A stretch of DNA of 64,000 nucleotides from an uncultured Nitrosomonadales bacterium (GCA_903861075.1 CAIOSY010000037.1:1-64000); one strand, 5' to 3'; positions 9,442 through 20,885 are shown, counted from the first letter of the stretch. The notes: generated from the letters alone by a model not told the origin. A program made the numbers and translations.

Positions 9442-9699
9442 ATGGTCATCATTCGTCTTTCCCGTGGCGGTTCAAAGAATCGTCCGTTCTATAACGTCGT
9501 TGTAGCTGATTCACGCAATCGTCGCGATGGTCGCTTTATCGAGCGCGTTGGTTTTTTCAATTCAATCGCTAATGAAAAGCAAGAATCTTTGCGTTTAGAC
9601 TTGGCTCGTGTTGTTTACTGGCAGAGCAAGGGCGCGCAATTGAGCGATGCGGTTGCCAAGTTGGTTAAGCGTGCCGGCGCGGCAGTTGCAGCAGCCTAA
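9442..9699 (+). CDS. rpsP: 30S ribosomal protein S16
   Basis: [34 protein letters not shown]. Confidence 0.98.
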   Translation: MVIIRLSRGGSKNRPFYNVVVADSRNRRDGRFIERVGFFNSIANEKQESLRLDLARVVYWQSKGAQLSDAVAKLVKRAGAAVAAA

Positions 9700-9712
9700 G
9701 TCTCCCGATCCC

Positions 9713-10207
9713 ATGGTCATCATGGGGCGAGTGGCGTCGGCTTTTGGCATACGCGGCTGGGTAAAAGTTCAGCCGTTTAGTGAATACATTGACAGCTTAC
9801 TAGCTTATAAAACCTGGTATCTGGGGCATGAAAATGGCCCCTGGCGCGAAGTCATTGTGGCTCACTCGGAAACACATGATAAAACGCTAGCGGTTCAATT
9901 CCCCGACTGTCCCGATCGTACTGCTGCGGAAAAGCTTAAAGGCTTATTGATTGCTGTGCCGCGTAGTTGTTTGCCTGAGCAGGAAGAGGGCGAATATTAC
10001 TGGGCCGACTTAATCGGTCTGTCGGTGATCAATCAAGCGGGTGAGACGTTAGGAGCCGTTGTCGAATTACTCGATACAGGATCAAATGATGTCTTGATTG
10101 TACGTGGGGCAGGACCTGAATTACTGATCCCCTTCTTAAAGGATGTCGTTGGTCATATTGACTTGGCGGCTAAAGTCATTCATGTGGATTGGTCTGCAGA
10201 TTTGTGA
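9713..10207 (+). CDS. rimM: 16S rRNA processing protein RimM
   Basis: [24 protein letters not shown]; between rpsP and trmD. Confidence 0.96.
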   Translation: MVIMGRVASAFGIRGWVKVQPFSEYIDSLLAYKTWYLGHENGPWREVIVAHSETHDKTLAVQFPDCPDRTAAEKLKGLLIAVPRSCLPEQEEGEYYWADLIGLSVINQAGETLGAVVELLDTGSNDVLIVRGAGPELLIPFLKDVVGHIDLAAKVIHVDWSADL

Positions 10208-10983
10208 TTTTTGACGTTATCACGCTGTTTCCGCAAATGTTCGATGCACTGACGCAATGTGGTATCACGCGTCGTGCAGCGGAACAGGAACGCTATGTTA
10301 TTAAAACGTGGAATCCGCGTGATTTTACGGCCGACAAGCACCGTACCGTTGATGATCGCCCTTATGGCGGTGGTCCTGGTATGGTAATGCTGGCGGAACC
10401 CTTGGCTGCTGCAATCAGCGCTGCACGTGAACGCCAGGCCTCTGTGGGTATCACTAAAAGTCGGGTTGTGTATTTATCACCGCAAGGACGTTTACTGACG
10501 CATGCCGTGGTTAAGGAGTTGGTTGGGCTGCAGGATGAGGGCTTGATTTTTCTGACCGGGCGCTATGAAGGTGTAGACGAGCGTTTAATCCATCAGTTAG
10601 TGGATGAAGAAATTTCCATTGGTGATTATGTGTTGTCTGGCGGTGAGCTGGCCGCGATGGTTTTAATAGATTCTCTGGTGCGACAGTTGCCTGGTGTATT
10701 AGGTGACGCCGAGTCAGCGGAGCAGGATTCGTTTGTGCAGGGTTTGCTAGATTGCCCTCACTACACTCGCCCCGAACAGTTTAATGGTGAAGTCGTGCCC
10801 CCTGTGTTGTTGTCTGGCAATCATGCAGATATTAAGCGCTGGCGGCTTCAGCAGTCGTTGGGCAGGACGTGGTTGCGCAGGCCGGATTTATTGGCTCGTT
10901 GTGATCTGACAAAAGAGGAATCTGGTCTTCTGGCATCGTTTCAGAAGGAACAAGATCCGCATAATAAGGAGCAGTTAAAGTGA
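10204..10983 (+). CDS. trmD: tRNA (guanine-N1)-methyltransferase (GTG start)
   Basis: [49 protein letters not shown]. Confidence 0.97.
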   Translation: MIFDVITLFPQMFDALTQCGITRRAAEQERYVIKTWNPRDFTADKHRTVDDRPYGGGPGMVMLAEPLAAAISAARERQASVGITKSRVVYLSPQGRLLTHAVVKELVGLQDEGLIFLTGRYEGVDERLIHQLVDEEISIGDYVLSGGELAAMVLIDSLVRQLPGVLGDAESAEQDSFVQGLLDCPHYTRPEQFNGEVVPPVLLSGNHADIKRWRLQQSLGRTWLRRPDLLARCDLTKEESGLLASFQKEQDPHNKEQLK

Positions 10984-11363
10984 ATTTAATCGGAATTTTG
11001 GAACAAGAAGAAATCGCCCGTTTGGGTAAAGTTATTCCTGTATTTGCACCCGGCGACACCGTTGTTGTCAGTGTGAATGTGGTCGAAGGTGAACGCAAGC
11101 GCGTTCAGGCTTTCGAAGGCGTAGTGATTGCCAAGCGCAATCGTGGATTAAATTCCAGTTTTATCGTGCGTAAGATTTCAGCAGGTGAAGGTGTTGAACG
11201 TACGTTCCAAACCTACTCTCCTGTCATCGCAGGAATTGAAGTTAAGCGTCGCGGTTCTGTGCGTCGCGCTAAGCTGTACTATTTGCGCGATCGTTCAGGT
11301 AAGTCAGCACGTATTAAAGAAAAATTGCCAGCTCGTAAGGTAAAAGTAGCCGCAGCGGTTTAA
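10980..11363 (+). CDS. rplS: 50S ribosomal protein L19 (GTG start)
   Basis: [35 protein letters not shown]. Confidence 0.98.
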   Translation: MNLIGILEQEEIARLGKVIPVFAPGDTVVVSVNVVEGERKRVQAFEGVVIAKRNRGLNSSFIVRKISAGEGVERTFQTYSPVIAGIEVKRRGSVRRAKLYYLRDRSGKSARIKEKLPARKVKVAAAV

Positions 11364-11377
11364 TTTTTCTTATGAAG

Positions 11378-11406
11378 AAAAGGGAGCTTAGGCTCCCTTT
11401 TTTTTT
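11378..11406 (+). terminator. Rho-independent terminator after rplS
   Basis: aaaAGGGAGC-ttag-GCTCCCTttttttttt. Confidence 0.9.
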
Positions 11407-11553
11407 GCACAGCGTATCTTAAACCGGAACATTTCAAGGGAAATTATCCGTATCCTGTCGCTAGGATAGGGCTGTACCCTGGATTAAAAAGCATAGTTTG
11501 TCGCGATCAATCTGGCGTTAAGCATATGTTGAACAGTTGGGTGTACTTTTGTC

Positions 11554-12450
11554 ATGACCAATACTGAACTTTTGGATGAATTCTTCGATGCGCTCTGGCT
11601 TGAGGACGGGTTGTCGCGTAACACGCTGATCAGTTACCGGTACGATTTAGATAAATATTCAGTATGGCTGGAAAAAGTGCGTGGACAAACACTTTTGCAA
11701 ACAACGCATGCTGATATCCAAGGTTATCTGGCCGAATTGTTTCTGGTGCAAAAAGCGCGTGCCAGTTCTACCGGGCGCACGCTTTCGAGTCTTAAGCGCT
11801 TGTTTCGCTATTTGCTCCGTCAGGAAAAAATTTCCGTTGATCCGACGTTACAAATTGCCACGCCTAAGTTGCCGCGCAGTTTGCCCAAGATCCTGACTGA
11901 GTTAGATGTCGAGCAGCTTTTGTCTGCACCCGATACACAAATTCCGTTAGGTTTGCGAGATAGAGCCATGTTTGAAGTGCTGTATGCTACCGGTTTGCGT
12001 GTCTCGGAATTAGTCGGTTTACATATCAATCAACTGAGTATGGATATGGGTGTCGTGCGAGTAATGGGCAAGGGGGGCAAGGAAAGATTAGTGCCATTAG
12101 GTGAAGTTGCTCTGGATTGGTTGCGACGCTATTTGGAAGAAGAGCGGGCGGTGTTGCTGATGAATCGAGTTAGTGATGATCTGTTCGTCACCGCCCGTGG
12201 CGTTGGTATGACCCGTCAGATGTTCTGGTATCTGATTAAAAAGCACGCAAAGCTGGGCGGAATTAACAAGCCTTTGTCGCCCCACACGCTGCGTCACGCT
12301 TTCGCGACCCACTTGCTAAATCATGGTGCAGACTTACGTGTTGTGCAAATGTTGCTCGGCCATGCTGATATTTCAACGACGCAAATTTACACGCATGTCG
12401 CGCGTGAAAGGCTTAAACAATTGCACGCAAAACATCATCCCAGGGGATGA
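11554..12450 (+). CDS. xerD: tyrosine recombinase XerD
   Basis: LLDEFFDALWLEDGLSRNTLISYRYDL, HTLRHAFATHLLNHGADLRVVQMLLGHADISTTQIYTHV. Confidence 0.95.
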   Translation: MTNTELLDEFFDALWLEDGLSRNTLISYRYDLDKYSVWLEKVRGQTLLQTTHADIQGYLAELFLVQKARASSTGRTLSSLKRLFRYLLRQEKISVDPTLQIATPKLPRSLPKILTELDVEQLLSAPDTQIPLGLRDRAMFEVLYATGLRVSELVGLHINQLSMDMGVVRVMGKGGKERLVPLGEVALDWLRRYLEEERAVLLMNRVSDDLFVTARGVGMTRQMFWYLIKKHAKLGGINKPLSPHTLRHAFATHLLNHGADLRVVQMLLGHADISTTQIYTHVARERLKQLHAKHHPRG

Positions 12451-12571
12451 TCGGTATTTCAGAAACCAGATGGACCGCGCGGTTTGATCTGAAAGTTTTC
12501 CATTGAATATCAGGATGAGCGATATCTGTCAGTGAATGGGTTAAAATCGCAACAGTGAATGCAAGGCGCTT

Positions 12572-13642
12572 ATGAGTGAACTTTTTATTTCTGAAACGCG
12601 CGCACGACTGCGCACTATGCTGGCCATAGGCTATGCGTTGTTTATCGCCTATGTCAGCCTGTCGCCGTTTTCCGGCTGGCGAGAGCAGGGGCTGGATTTC
12701 ATCGATGTGCTTCATCTGCCCTTGTTGGCAACTTTTACTCCGTTCGATGCAGTGGTTAACGTATTGGCATATATCCCTTTCGGTCTTTTGATAGGCCTTA
12801 TGTGGAGAGCTCGTTTTGATATGATCATCAGCGTGGCACTGGCCGTCGCTTGCGGGCTTGCTTTGTCATCGTGCATGGAATATTTGCAAATGTTTTTGCC
12901 TACGCGTACTAGCTCCAATCTGGATGTGTTAACTAACGGTGTCGGCACGCTTGCGGGTGGTTTGCTGGCTGTTAGTATGACTTCCTTGGCTTGGTTTCGT
13001 TTGCGCATGATGCGTTGGCGCAGTAGCTTATTTCGCCAAGGGAAAGCCATCGATTTTGGTTTGGCCTTGTTTGCACTATGGGGCTTGGGTCAGGTGAATC
13101 CATCGCTACCCATGCTGGGCAATGTGTTTATTACCGAGTTGGCGCATCAACCCTTCGTTTCACGTATCCCGGAGCCATTCGCTGTGTGGGAAAGTGCGGC
13201 GGTGGCGCTCAATTTGTTAATGCTGGGTATACTTATGACAACTTTGTTGCGCGTGCGCCACCGTGTTGTTTATGCGCTGCTCGTGGTGTTAAGTCTGGTT
13301 GCGCTGGTGAAATTTATTGCTGCAGCCATACTCCTTAAATCATGGGCGTTGTTGTTATGGATCAATGGCGAGGCGATGCTAGGCATATTGATCGGTATGA
13401 TATTGATCATGGGTGTGGTGTTGCTGCCGCGTATTGTTTCGATTGGCCTGGGTGCGGTGATGGCGTTGAGCTATTTCGTGATTATAAACTTTGTGGTGGA
13501 TGGGAATACGCCGGCAGCAGCGATGTCAGTGTATCACTGGCACTATGGTCATTTACTTAATTACAACGGGTTGGCACAGACAATTTCCATGATTTTTCCG
13601 GTATTGCTGTTGTTATATTTTTTTCAGGTACGTGATTTATAG
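12572..13642 (+). CDS. VanZ-family membrane protein
   Basis: Multi-TM; YVSLSPFSGWR, FDAVVNVLAYIPFGLLIG, EYLQMFLPTRTSSNLDVLTNGVGTLAGG. Confidence 0.85.
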   Translation: MSELFISETRARLRTMLAIGYALFIAYVSLSPFSGWREQGLDFIDVLHLPLLATFTPFDAVVNVLAYIPFGLLIGLMWRARFDMIISVALAVACGLALSSCMEYLQMFLPTRTSSNLDVLTNGVGTLAGGLLAVSMTSLAWFRLRMMRWRSSLFRQGKAIDFGLALFALWGLGQVNPSLPMLGNVFITELAHQPFVSRIPEPFAVWESAAVALNLLMLGILMTTLLRVRHRVVYALLVVLSLVALVKFIAAAILLKSWALLLWINGEAMLGILIGMILIMGVVLLPRIVSIGLGAVMALSYFVIINFVVDGNTPAAAMSVYHWHYGHLLNYNGLAQTISMIFPVLLLLYFFQVRDL

Positions 13643-13671
13643 TCAATGGATATTAGGTTGGAAATTATTTT

Positions 13672-13983
13672 ATGAGTTATTTCGATAAGCATGTCTTTTT
13701 TTGCACCAATCAACGTGAGGACGGCAGCGATTGCTGTGGTAATTTTGCGGCACAAAAGGCACGGGACTATGTAAAGAACAAGGTCAAGGAGCTGGGGATT
13801 TCCGCTCGTGGCAACAGTATCCGCATCAACTCTGCCGGCTGTCTTGACCGTTGCGACGAGGGGCCGGTTCTGGTGATTTACCCTGAAGGCATCTGGTACA
13901 CCTTTATCGATGAATCGGATCTGGATGAAATCATCGAGGAGCATCTCAAAAACGGCCGCATCGTCGAGCGTCTGAAAGTTTGA
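13672..13983 (+). CDS. (2Fe-2S) ferredoxin, thioredoxin-like fold
   Basis: HVFFCTNQREDGSDCCG, INSAGCLDRCDEGPVLVIYPEGIWY. Confidence 0.9.
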   Translation: MSYFDKHVFFCTNQREDGSDCCGNFAAQKARDYVKNKVKELGISARGNSIRINSAGCLDRCDEGPVLVIYPEGIWYTFIDESDLDEIIEEHLKNGRIVERLKV

Positions 13984-14603
13984 TCGTGACGCAAAGCAAA
14001 ATCACCCTCGCAGGTCCGGCAGGTCAGCTCGAAGGCATGCTGCACCTGCCGGATTCTGAACCGGTCGCCATTGCGGTGGTGGCGCATCCTCTGCCCACCA
14101 TGGGCGGCACAATGGAAAACAAAATCGTCACGACGCTGTGCAAGACTTTCGCAGAGCTGGGTTTTGCCACCTTGCGTTTTAATTTTCGCGGCGTGGGCGA
14201 GAGCGCGGGCGAGTTCGATAGCGGCAACGGAGAGGTGGAAGACCTGTTGGCGGTCGTGCAGCACGCGCGTGATGCCTTCGGTCATCTGCCGCTGATACTG
14301 TCGGGTTTTTCATTCGGCGGTTATGTCGCCGCGCGCGCAGCCCAGCATCTTCAGCCTCAACCGCACAAACTGGTATTGATTGCGCCTGCCGTTGTGCGTT
14401 TCGCGATGCCGCCCGTCGCACACAATTCGCTGGTGATCCACGGCGAACAGGATGAGGTGATTCCGCTAAGCGATGCGCTGGACTGGGCTCGCCCTCAGCA
14501 TTTGCCGCTGGTGGTATTTCCCGAGGCAGGACATTTTTTTCACGGCAGATTGCAACAGCTCAAACAAACTGTCGTGCGCGAATTTAACGGGTGTCGTCTA
14601 TGA
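13980..14603 (+). CDS. alpha/beta hydrolase
   Basis: [43 protein letters not shown]. Confidence 0.9.
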   Translation: MIVTQSKITLAGPAGQLEGMLHLPDSEPVAIAVVAHPLPTMGGTMENKIVTTLCKTFAELGFATLRFNFRGVGESAGEFDSGNGEVEDLLAVVQHARDAFGHLPLILSGFSFGGYVAARAAQHLQPQPHKLVLIAPAVVRFAMPPVAHNSLVIHGEQDEVIPLSDALDWARPQHLPLVVFPEAGHFFHGRLQQLKQTVVREFNGCRL

Positions 14604-15514
14604 ACCCCGTCATTGTGGCCAAAAATCTGCTGAAGCAATACGCAGGTCAGCGCGTCGTCGATGGCATCAGTCTCAATATCGTGCGCGGCGAATGTTTTGG
14701 CCTGCTGGGACCGAACGGTGCGGGCAAGACGACCACCTTGCGCTTGCTGCTGGGTTTGATTGTACCGGATGACGGCCATATCGAATTGCTCAATCACACG
14801 ATACCGGGGGACGCCCGTGAAGCAAGGCTGCGCGTGGGTGTCGTGCCGCAAATGGACAATCTCGACCCCGACTTTACCGTGACAGAAAACTTGATGGTGT
14901 ACGGTAGGTATTTCGGCATGACGGATGCGAAAATTAAGACGCGTCTGCCCGAGCTGCTGGAGTTCGCCAATTTGACGCATAAGGCCGATGCGAAAGTCCC
15001 GACGCTATCGGGCGGCATGAAACGGCGTCTGACGCTCGCACGTGCACTGGTCAACGATCCGGATGTGATTTTTCTCGATGAACCGACCACAGGCCTTGAC
15101 CCGCAGGCGCGCCATCTGATCTGGCAGCGGCTGCGCGAACTGACGGCGCGCGGCAAAACGTTGGTGCTGACCACGCATTTCATGGATGAAGCCGAGCGAC
15201 TCTGTCACCGTCTGGCGGTGATGGACAACGGACGTATCATCAGTCAGGGTTCGCCGCGTGAACTGATCGCCGAAAATATCGAGCCGGAAGTAGTCGAAGT
15301 ATTCGGCGAACAGGCGGCAGTCTGGGCGACAAGCCATGCGGCTCATCACACCGAACGCTTTGAAGTCAGCGGCGAATCGGTATTCTGCTATGTTAAAGAT
15401 GCTCACGCGCTCCTGCTCGAATTGCAACAACATCCGGAATTGCGTTACGTCCATCGACCGGCCAATCTCGAAGACGTGTTTTTAAAACTAACGGGGCGGG
15501 AGATGCGGGAATGA
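14600..15514 (+). CDS. ABC transporter ATP-binding protein (NodI-like)
   Basis: [53 protein letters not shown]. Confidence 0.93.
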   Translation: MNPVIVAKNLLKQYAGQRVVDGISLNIVRGECFGLLGPNGAGKTTTLRLLLGLIVPDDGHIELLNHTIPGDAREARLRVGVVPQMDNLDPDFTVTENLMVYGRYFGMTDAKIKTRLPELLEFANLTHKADAKVPTLSGGMKRRLTLARALVNDPDVIFLDEPTTGLDPQARHLIWQRLRELTARGKTLVLTTHFMDEAERLCHRLAVMDNGRIISQGSPRELIAENIEPEVVEVFGEQAAVWATSHAAHHTERFEVSGESVFCYVKDAHALLLELQQHPELRYVHRPANLEDVFLKLTGREMRE

Positions 15515-16296
15515 AAGTGAATATCTTCGCACTACCGCAATTTAGCCTGCGCTTCTTCCCCATCTGGCGGCGCAATTATATGGTCTGGAAAAAAATGGCC
15601 GGCCCTTCCATTCTGGGGCATCTGGCCGACCCGGTGATTTATATGCTGGGTTTAGGTTACGGCCTGGGCGGGATGTTGCCGGAAATTAGCGGCATGTCGT
15701 ATATCGCTTTTCTGTCGGCCGGAACGGTGTGTTACAGCACCATGAACAGCGCCAGTTTTGAGGCGCTATATTCAGGTTTTGCACGGATGCATGAGCAGCG
15801 CACCTGGGAGGCTATCCTCAATACGCCGATTACGCTGGATGATATTGTCTTGTCGGAAATTTTCTGGGCGGCGAGTAAAAGTCTGCTGTCCGGTGTGGCT
15901 GTTTTGCTGGTGATCTGGATGTTGGGCTTGTCCCACTCACTCATGTCGTTGTGGATTATTCCGCTCGCGCTTCTGGTCGGACTATGCTTCGCGGCCATGG
16001 GGTTGATTGTGACCGCTTTAGCACCCGGCTATGAATTCTTTATGTACTACTTTACGCTGGTTATTACACCGATGACCTTGCTCTGCGGCGTATTTTTCCC
16101 AGTCGATCAACTGCCATCAATGCTGCAAGCCGTATCGTCTATTTTGCCGCTGACCCATGCCGTCAATCTGGCGCGTCCCCTGTTGGCGGGCGTAGTGCCG
16201 GTGAATATTCTGGCCGATATGGCTGTGCTGGCAGCTTATGCATTGCTTGGCTATTACGTCTCGCTGGTGTTGTTTCGAAAACGTTTGGCGCAGTAG
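15511..16296 (+). CDS. ABC-2 type transporter permease (NodJ-like)
   Basis: Multi-TM; overlaps ATPase gene by [45 protein letters not shown]. Confidence 0.92.
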   Translation: MKVNIFALPQFSLRFFPIWRRNYMVWKKMAGPSILGHLADPVIYMLGLGYGLGGMLPEISGMSYIAFLSAGTVCYSTMNSASFEALYSGFARMHEQRTWEAILNTPITLDDIVLSEIFWAASKSLLSGVAVLLVIWMLGLSHSLMSLWIIPLALLVGLCFAAMGLIVTALAPGYEFFMYYFTLVITPMTLLCGVFFPVDQLPSMLQAVSSILPLTHAVNLARPLLAGVVPVNILADMAVLAAYALLGYYVSLVLFRKRLAQ

Positions 16297-16302
16297 TGTT
16301 CG

Positions 16303-17949
16303 TTAGTTGCTTGTAACTTGATAAAGAGGCAAGGACGCACCTATCAAACGAATATTATCGATCAGGAATCTTTTGCCAAATTGCCCGGTATTGTTTTTAA
16401 TATTCAAGTTAGTTACGGTTGTATTATTTGCCGCCATGTCGGTGAGCGGTATCCGGATCCGATGCCATTGATCTGCTGAGAATTGCGCTTCATTGAGATA
16501 TTGGCGATTGTTAATTTCAACGCGCTTGGGCAGTTCTTTTCGAGTGATGTCGTTGAAGCTAACAACCAATTGAATATCTACATCGTCGCCGACATTGATA
16601 TAAAACTCAAGCCATCCATAAGAGGCGGTGTTGATGCCTGGATTATGCAATGAAAGTCCACCCCAGGGATTCATAGAAACGCTGAGTGCAATGTTATTAT
16701 CGTCGGCAGTAGGGGTAAGGGTTTCAATGGTTTGTGCTGCCGTATCCCAAGACCAGTTTTGCCACTCGGTGTTAAAATCATCATCAAAGATGAGTAATTC
16801 GGTATTTTGTTCAGACAGTAAAACGGGCGGTGGGGCGGATGCGACGCGTGGCTGCCCATCGTAATATTGTCTTAATATGTCGTTTGCGGGTTTGTCCTCG
16901 GCGGTAAAATCGCCGTTAAACGGACCGCCTCGCGATGAATTAACCGTCCACACCCACCAAAAAACGCCGTCCCACCATTTTTTTCCGGTGAAAGATTCAA
17001 AAAGTGCCTGATAGCAATTTGCCTGAATTTCGAGGTTGATTTTTTTTCCTCGGGCTTTCCAGGGGGAGCGATGCGCATCCTCAAGGCTTTCATAGCCAAC
17101 CTCGGTCAGGATGATGGATTTATTCCATTTTTTTGAGAGGGATTCAAGGTGCGTGATTATGGGATCCCAGGACTGCTTGATTTGGGAAACGCTAGGCTGC
17201 TCGTTATCCGCAAGGGCGTAATAGGCGTCGATACCTATGGTATCCAGGGCGTCCCACCAGGTTATGTTGTCAACTTCATCGATGTGGTGAGCAGCGTAGG
17301 TTAGAGAGCCTGAATAGTTTTTCCGGATGGCTTTCACTACCGAGCGCCAATCTTCAGCGCGGCGGGTTGTGCCCGCTAGTTCTGTTCCTATAACCAGGTA
17401 ATCGGCATGTGTTTGTTGTGCCAGGGAGGCATAATGTGTGATGAACGTGGTATAGCTCTGAAACCAGTTTTTCCAGGCGGACTCAGTGTTGCCCAGATTT
17501 ATTCCGCCTCGCCAGATTCCATTGTTATTTGCAAGATCGATGTGAGGTTTGAGCATGACGCGCAATCCCAAACGGTGCGCTTCAGCAATCACATGGGTTA
17601 AATCATAATCAGTCGGTGTTTTTCCTTTGGGGTCGCATTGTATTTCTGTTGAGCCGGTTTCTTGCTGAAAACAGGTGACCACAACTGAAATCCAGTTGGC
17701 GCCGGTTGGAATAATAGATTCGGCGAGTGTTTTGTCAGATCCCGTGCTGGCATACTCTCCATGCCACCATGAGCCATAGACTATCCCTTCTTTAAATGCT
17801 GCAGGCGAGCTTAGGGGCTGAATTAAAGAAGGTGCGGGGTTGACGGGGCGACTACCTTGAGATTGTATGGCTGAATTGGCAGCGATTACATTGAATGAGA
17901 ATACAATGGATAATAATATTAAGCATTTGGTAAGTAATTTGGTATTCAA
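16303..17949 (-). CDS. secreted glycoside-hydrolase-like TIM-barrel protein with C-terminal beta-sandwich-like domain
   Basis: Signal peptide; GTELAGTTRRAEDWRSVVKAIRKNYSGSLTYAAHHIDEVDNITWWDALDTIGIDAYYALA and IILTEVGYES resemble GH113-type catalytic regions; C-terminal WLEFYINV...RFLIDNIRLIG looks CBM-like. Confidence 0.75.
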   Translation of the reverse strand: MNTKLLTKCLILLSIVFSFNVIAANSAIQSQGSRPVNPAPSLIQPLSSPAAFKEGIVYGSWWHGEYASTGSDKTLAESIIPTGANWISVVVTCFQQETGSTEIQCDPKGKTPTDYDLTHVIAEAHRLGLRVMLKPHIDLANNNGIWRGGINLGNTESAWKNWFQSYTTFITHYASLAQQTHADYLVIGTELAGTTRRAEDWRSVVKAIRKNYSGSLTYAAHHIDEVDNITWWDALDTIGIDAYYALADNEQPSVSQIKQSWDPIITHLESLSKKWNKSIILTEVGYESLEDAHRSPWKARGKKINLEIQANCYQALFESFTGKKWWDGVFWWVWTVNSSRGGPFNGDFTAEDKPANDILRQYYDGQPRVASAPPPVLLSEQNTELLIFDDDFNTEWQNWSWDTAAQTIETLTPTADDNNIALSVSMNPWGGLSLHNPGINTASYGWLEFYINVGDDVDIQLVVSFNDITRKELPKRVEINNRQYLNEAQFSADQWHRIRIPLTDMAANNTTVTNLNIKNNTGQFGKRFLIDNIRLIGASLPLYQVTSN

Positions 17950-18122
17950 ATTATTCTCATTGACAATAGTAGGGTTTTAAAATGGCGCAAAATTATATCA
18001 CATTTCATATTGAGGAGTGAATTTCTGGGCGGGTTTTATTTGGTTGGTACGATTTTCTGTGTTAATGCAGAGCGCTAGCCGTATAATCGGCGCATTGTAA
18101 ATTTTACGGAACGCTTATCGTT

Positions 18123-18536
18123 ATGTATCTCTGGATCAAGGCTTTTCATATCATTATGGTGGTATCCTGGTTCGCAGGATTGTTCTATCTGCCGCGTATT
18201 TTTGTTAATCATGCCATGGCTACCGAGCCAGCCGTGATTTCGCGTTTAAAGCTGATGGAAGGCAAGCTGTATCGCTTTGTTACGCCGATTGCCTGGCTCG
18301 CGATTGCTTCAGGGTTGTGGATGTGGTTGGGAGCCGGGGTGGGCGGGGCCTGGATGCATGCCAAATTTATTTTGATTGTGCTGCTTTATGCTTATCACCA
18401 TTACTGCGGGATGCTGGTCAAGCGATTTGCTGCTGATAAAAATGCCCGGGATCATGTTTTTTACCGTTTTTTCAATGAAATACCCGTCATTATTCTTACC
18501 GTTGTTGTTATTCTCGTTACCGTAAAGCCTTTTTAA
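18123..18536 (+). CDS. hemJ: HemJ-type protoporphyrinogen oxidase
   Basis: MYLWIKAFHIIMVVSWFAGLFYLPRIFVNHA, FNEIPVIILTVVVILVTVKPF. Confidence 0.9.
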   Translation: MYLWIKAFHIIMVVSWFAGLFYLPRIFVNHAMATEPAVISRLKLMEGKLYRFVTPIAWLAIASGLWMWLGAGVGGAWMHAKFILIVLLYAYHHYCGMLVKRFAADKNARDHVFYRFFNEIPVIILTVVVILVTVKPF

Positions 18537-18540
18537 ACTT

Positions 18541-19686
18541 ATGACTGATTTTTTTGCTCCCTGCCCGCGTGGCCTTGAAACCGTATTGTTTACCGATCTG
18601 GTAGAAATGAACGCACAAAATGTGCGAGCTACCGAAGGCGGCGTACATTTTTCAGGTGACTGGCCGCTATGTTATCGCGTCAATCTGGAAAGCCGTGTCG
18701 CCAGCCGCGTGCTGTGGCGCGTCAAGGAAACTTACTACCGTACCGAACAGGATATTTACAAGGCGGTGTTCGATCTGCAATGGCAGCGCTGGTTCAATGT
18801 CAGTCACACTATACGTGTCAATACCACGGCAATTCGCTGTGCTCTGCAAAGTCTGGAGTTCATCACTTTGCTGGTCAAGGATGCCGTGTGTGACCGTTTT
18901 CGCGCCCATTGCGATGAACGTCCAAGCGTCGATACCTTGACGCCTGATGTCCGCATCCATGTGTTCATCGAAGATGAAAAATTGATGCTGTATCTCGATA
19001 CATCCGGTGATCCTTTGTTTAAGCGGGGCGTGCGTCAGCACACTAATATTGCGCCAATTCGTGAAAATCTTGCGGCCGGAATTCTGCGTCTATCTGGATG
19101 GAAACCCGGAACGCCGCTGCTGGATCCGATGTGTGGTAGTGGCACTTTCTTGATTGAAGCGGTGCAAATGTCACTAAATATTCAGCCCGGCATTGCCCGT
19201 CGCTTCGCCTTTGAAAAACTGTTGAATTTCGACGCGGCCAAATGGCAGGCGATGAAAGAGGCGGCGATTTTGGCGCAGTTACCGCCAAGACCACTGGAAA
19301 TTTATGGCAGTGATATGTATGGCGATGCGATGAAAACCGCCTGGCGCAATTTAAGCGATGCGGGTCTTGTGGCGTGCGTTGAGCTCAATCAAGCCAATAT
19401 CCTGGAAATTTCCGCACCTGCCGAGCATGGCATTATGGTGGCAAATTTGCCTTACGGTGAACGCATGGGCGAGTTGGAAGAGTTGGCAGAGCTGTACCCA
19501 AAGCTGGGCGATGCGTTGAAGCGCAAGTTCGGCGGCTGGACGGCCTATTTGTTTACAGCAGATAAAGCAATTTTGAAACTGATGCGCTTATCCCCTTCCA
19601 AGCGCACGCCGCTGTTTAACGGTGCGATAGAATGTCGTTTGCTGGAGTATAAGATGGTCTCAGGCAGTAATCGTCCCAAAAAATAG
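18541..19686 (+). CDS. THUMP-domain class I SAM-dependent RNA methyltransferase (RlmL N-terminal type)
   Basis: FFAPCPRGLETVL, LLDPMCGSGTFLIEA, NLPYGERMGE. Confidence 0.92.
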   Translation: MTDFFAPCPRGLETVLFTDLVEMNAQNVRATEGGVHFSGDWPLCYRVNLESRVASRVLWRVKETYYRTEQDIYKAVFDLQWQRWFNVSHTIRVNTTAIRCALQSLEFITLLVKDAVCDRFRAHCDERPSVDTLTPDVRIHVFIEDEKLMLYLDTSGDPLFKRGVRQHTNIAPIRENLAAGILRLSGWKPGTPLLDPMCGSGTFLIEAVQMSLNIQPGIARRFAFEKLLNFDAAKWQAMKEAAILAQLPPRPLEIYGSDMYGDAMKTAWRNLSDAGLVACVELNQANILEISAPAEHGIMVANLPYGERMGELEELAELYPKLGDALKRKFGGWTAYLFTADKAILKLMRLSPSKRTPLFNGAIECRLLEYKMVSGSNRPKK

Positions 19687-19742
19687 CGGCTGTGGGGATT
19701 TAAAATAGTGAAATATTTAGTCCCTCAGCCTGATGCTTGTTC

Positions 19743-20885
19743 TTAAGTCATTTTAAGATGATGTGTGCCACTCATGACATCGCGGTCCAGAGTGTGTTTG
19801 CTCTCCAGTTTTATTTTTAAACGAAGATCATTCACTGAGTCTGCATTCTTTAACGCTTCTTCATAGCTAATAGCTTGATTTTCGTAAAGGTTGAATAGCG
19901 CCTGATCAAAGGTCTGCATGCCCAGTTCACGAGATTTTGCCATCACCCCTTTGATGGCATGAACCTCACCCTTAAAGATTAAGTCAGAAATCAGCGGGCT
20001 GTTGATCAATATTTCCATTGCGGCCGCCCGGCTAGTACCATCTTTTTTCGGAATTAGCCGCTGTGAGATAATTGCTTTCACATTGAGTGACAAATCCATT
20101 AGTAATTGTTCTCGTCGTTCTGCAGGGAAGAAATTGATGATGCGATCCAACGCTTGATTGGCGCTGTTGGCATGTAGTGTTGCCATACATAAATGACCGG
20201 TTTCTGCAAAGGCGACCGCATATTCCATGGTTTCACGATCACGAATTTCACCGATTAAAATGACATCGGGCGCTTGACGCAGTGTGTTTTTGAGTGCAGC
20301 GTGCCATGATTCGGTATCTACGCCGATTTCGCGATGGGTGATGATACAGTTGCCATGGTCGTGCACATATTCAACGGGATCTTCAATGGTAATGATGTGA
20401 CCAAAACTGTTTTGATTGCGATGCCCTAGCATGCCCGCCAGCGTAGTTGATTTACCTGAACCGGTCGCGCCCACCAGAATGACCAGACCTCTTTTGGACA
20501 TCACGATATCTTTGAGGATGTCGGGCATTTTCATTTCATCGAGATTGGGTATCTTGGTGGTGATCGTCCGCATGACCATACCGACATGTTGTTGTTGCAT
20601 GAACACGTTGACGCGGAAGCGGCCAATACCTGGCGGACTGATTGCGAAATTGCATTCGTGCGATGATTCAAACTCGTCGGTCTGACGCCCATTCATAATG
20701 CTGCTGACCAGTGCCCGGGTTTGTTGGTGAGACAACGGTTGAGTGGAAGCGGGCGTTATTTTTCCATTGATCTTGAAGGCAGGTGGAAAACCTGTTGTTA
20801 TAAATAAGTCGGAGGCGTTCTGCGTGATCATATCGCGCAATAAGCCATGTACCAGCGCAATGGCTTGATCTTTTTCCATGCTCAT
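19743..20885 (-). CDS. pilU: twitching motility ATPase PilU
   Basis: ILVGATGSGKSTTLAGMLGHRN, APDVILIGEIRDRETMEYAVAFAETGHLCMATLHAN. Confidence 0.93.
   Translation of the reverse strand: MSMEKDQAIALVHGLLRDMITQNASDLFITTGFPPAFKINGKITPASTQPLSHQQTRALVSSIMNGRQTDEFESSHECNFAISPPGIGRFRVNVFMQQQHVGMVMRTITTKIPNLDEMKMPDILKDIVMSKRGLVILVGATGSGKSTTLAGMLGHRNQNSFGHIITIEDPVEYVHDHGNCIITHREIGVDTESWHAALKNTLRQAPDVILIGEIRDRETMEYAVAFAETGHLCMATLHANSANQALDRIINFFPAERREQLLMDLSLNVKAIISQRLIPKKDGTSRAAAMEILINSPLISDLIFKGEVHAIKGVMAKSRELGMQTFDQALFNLYENQAISYEEALKNADSVNDLRLKIKLESKHTLDRDVMSGTHHLKMT

Noticed and set aside
11554-12450. XerD-like recombinase as evidence for an integrated element
   Set aside because: Sequence and context fit the chromosomal xerD; no att repeats or mobile cargo nearby
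14540-15454. Several minus ORFs antisense to the ABC ATPase
   Set aside because: Shadow ORFs over a clear ABC ATP-binding gene
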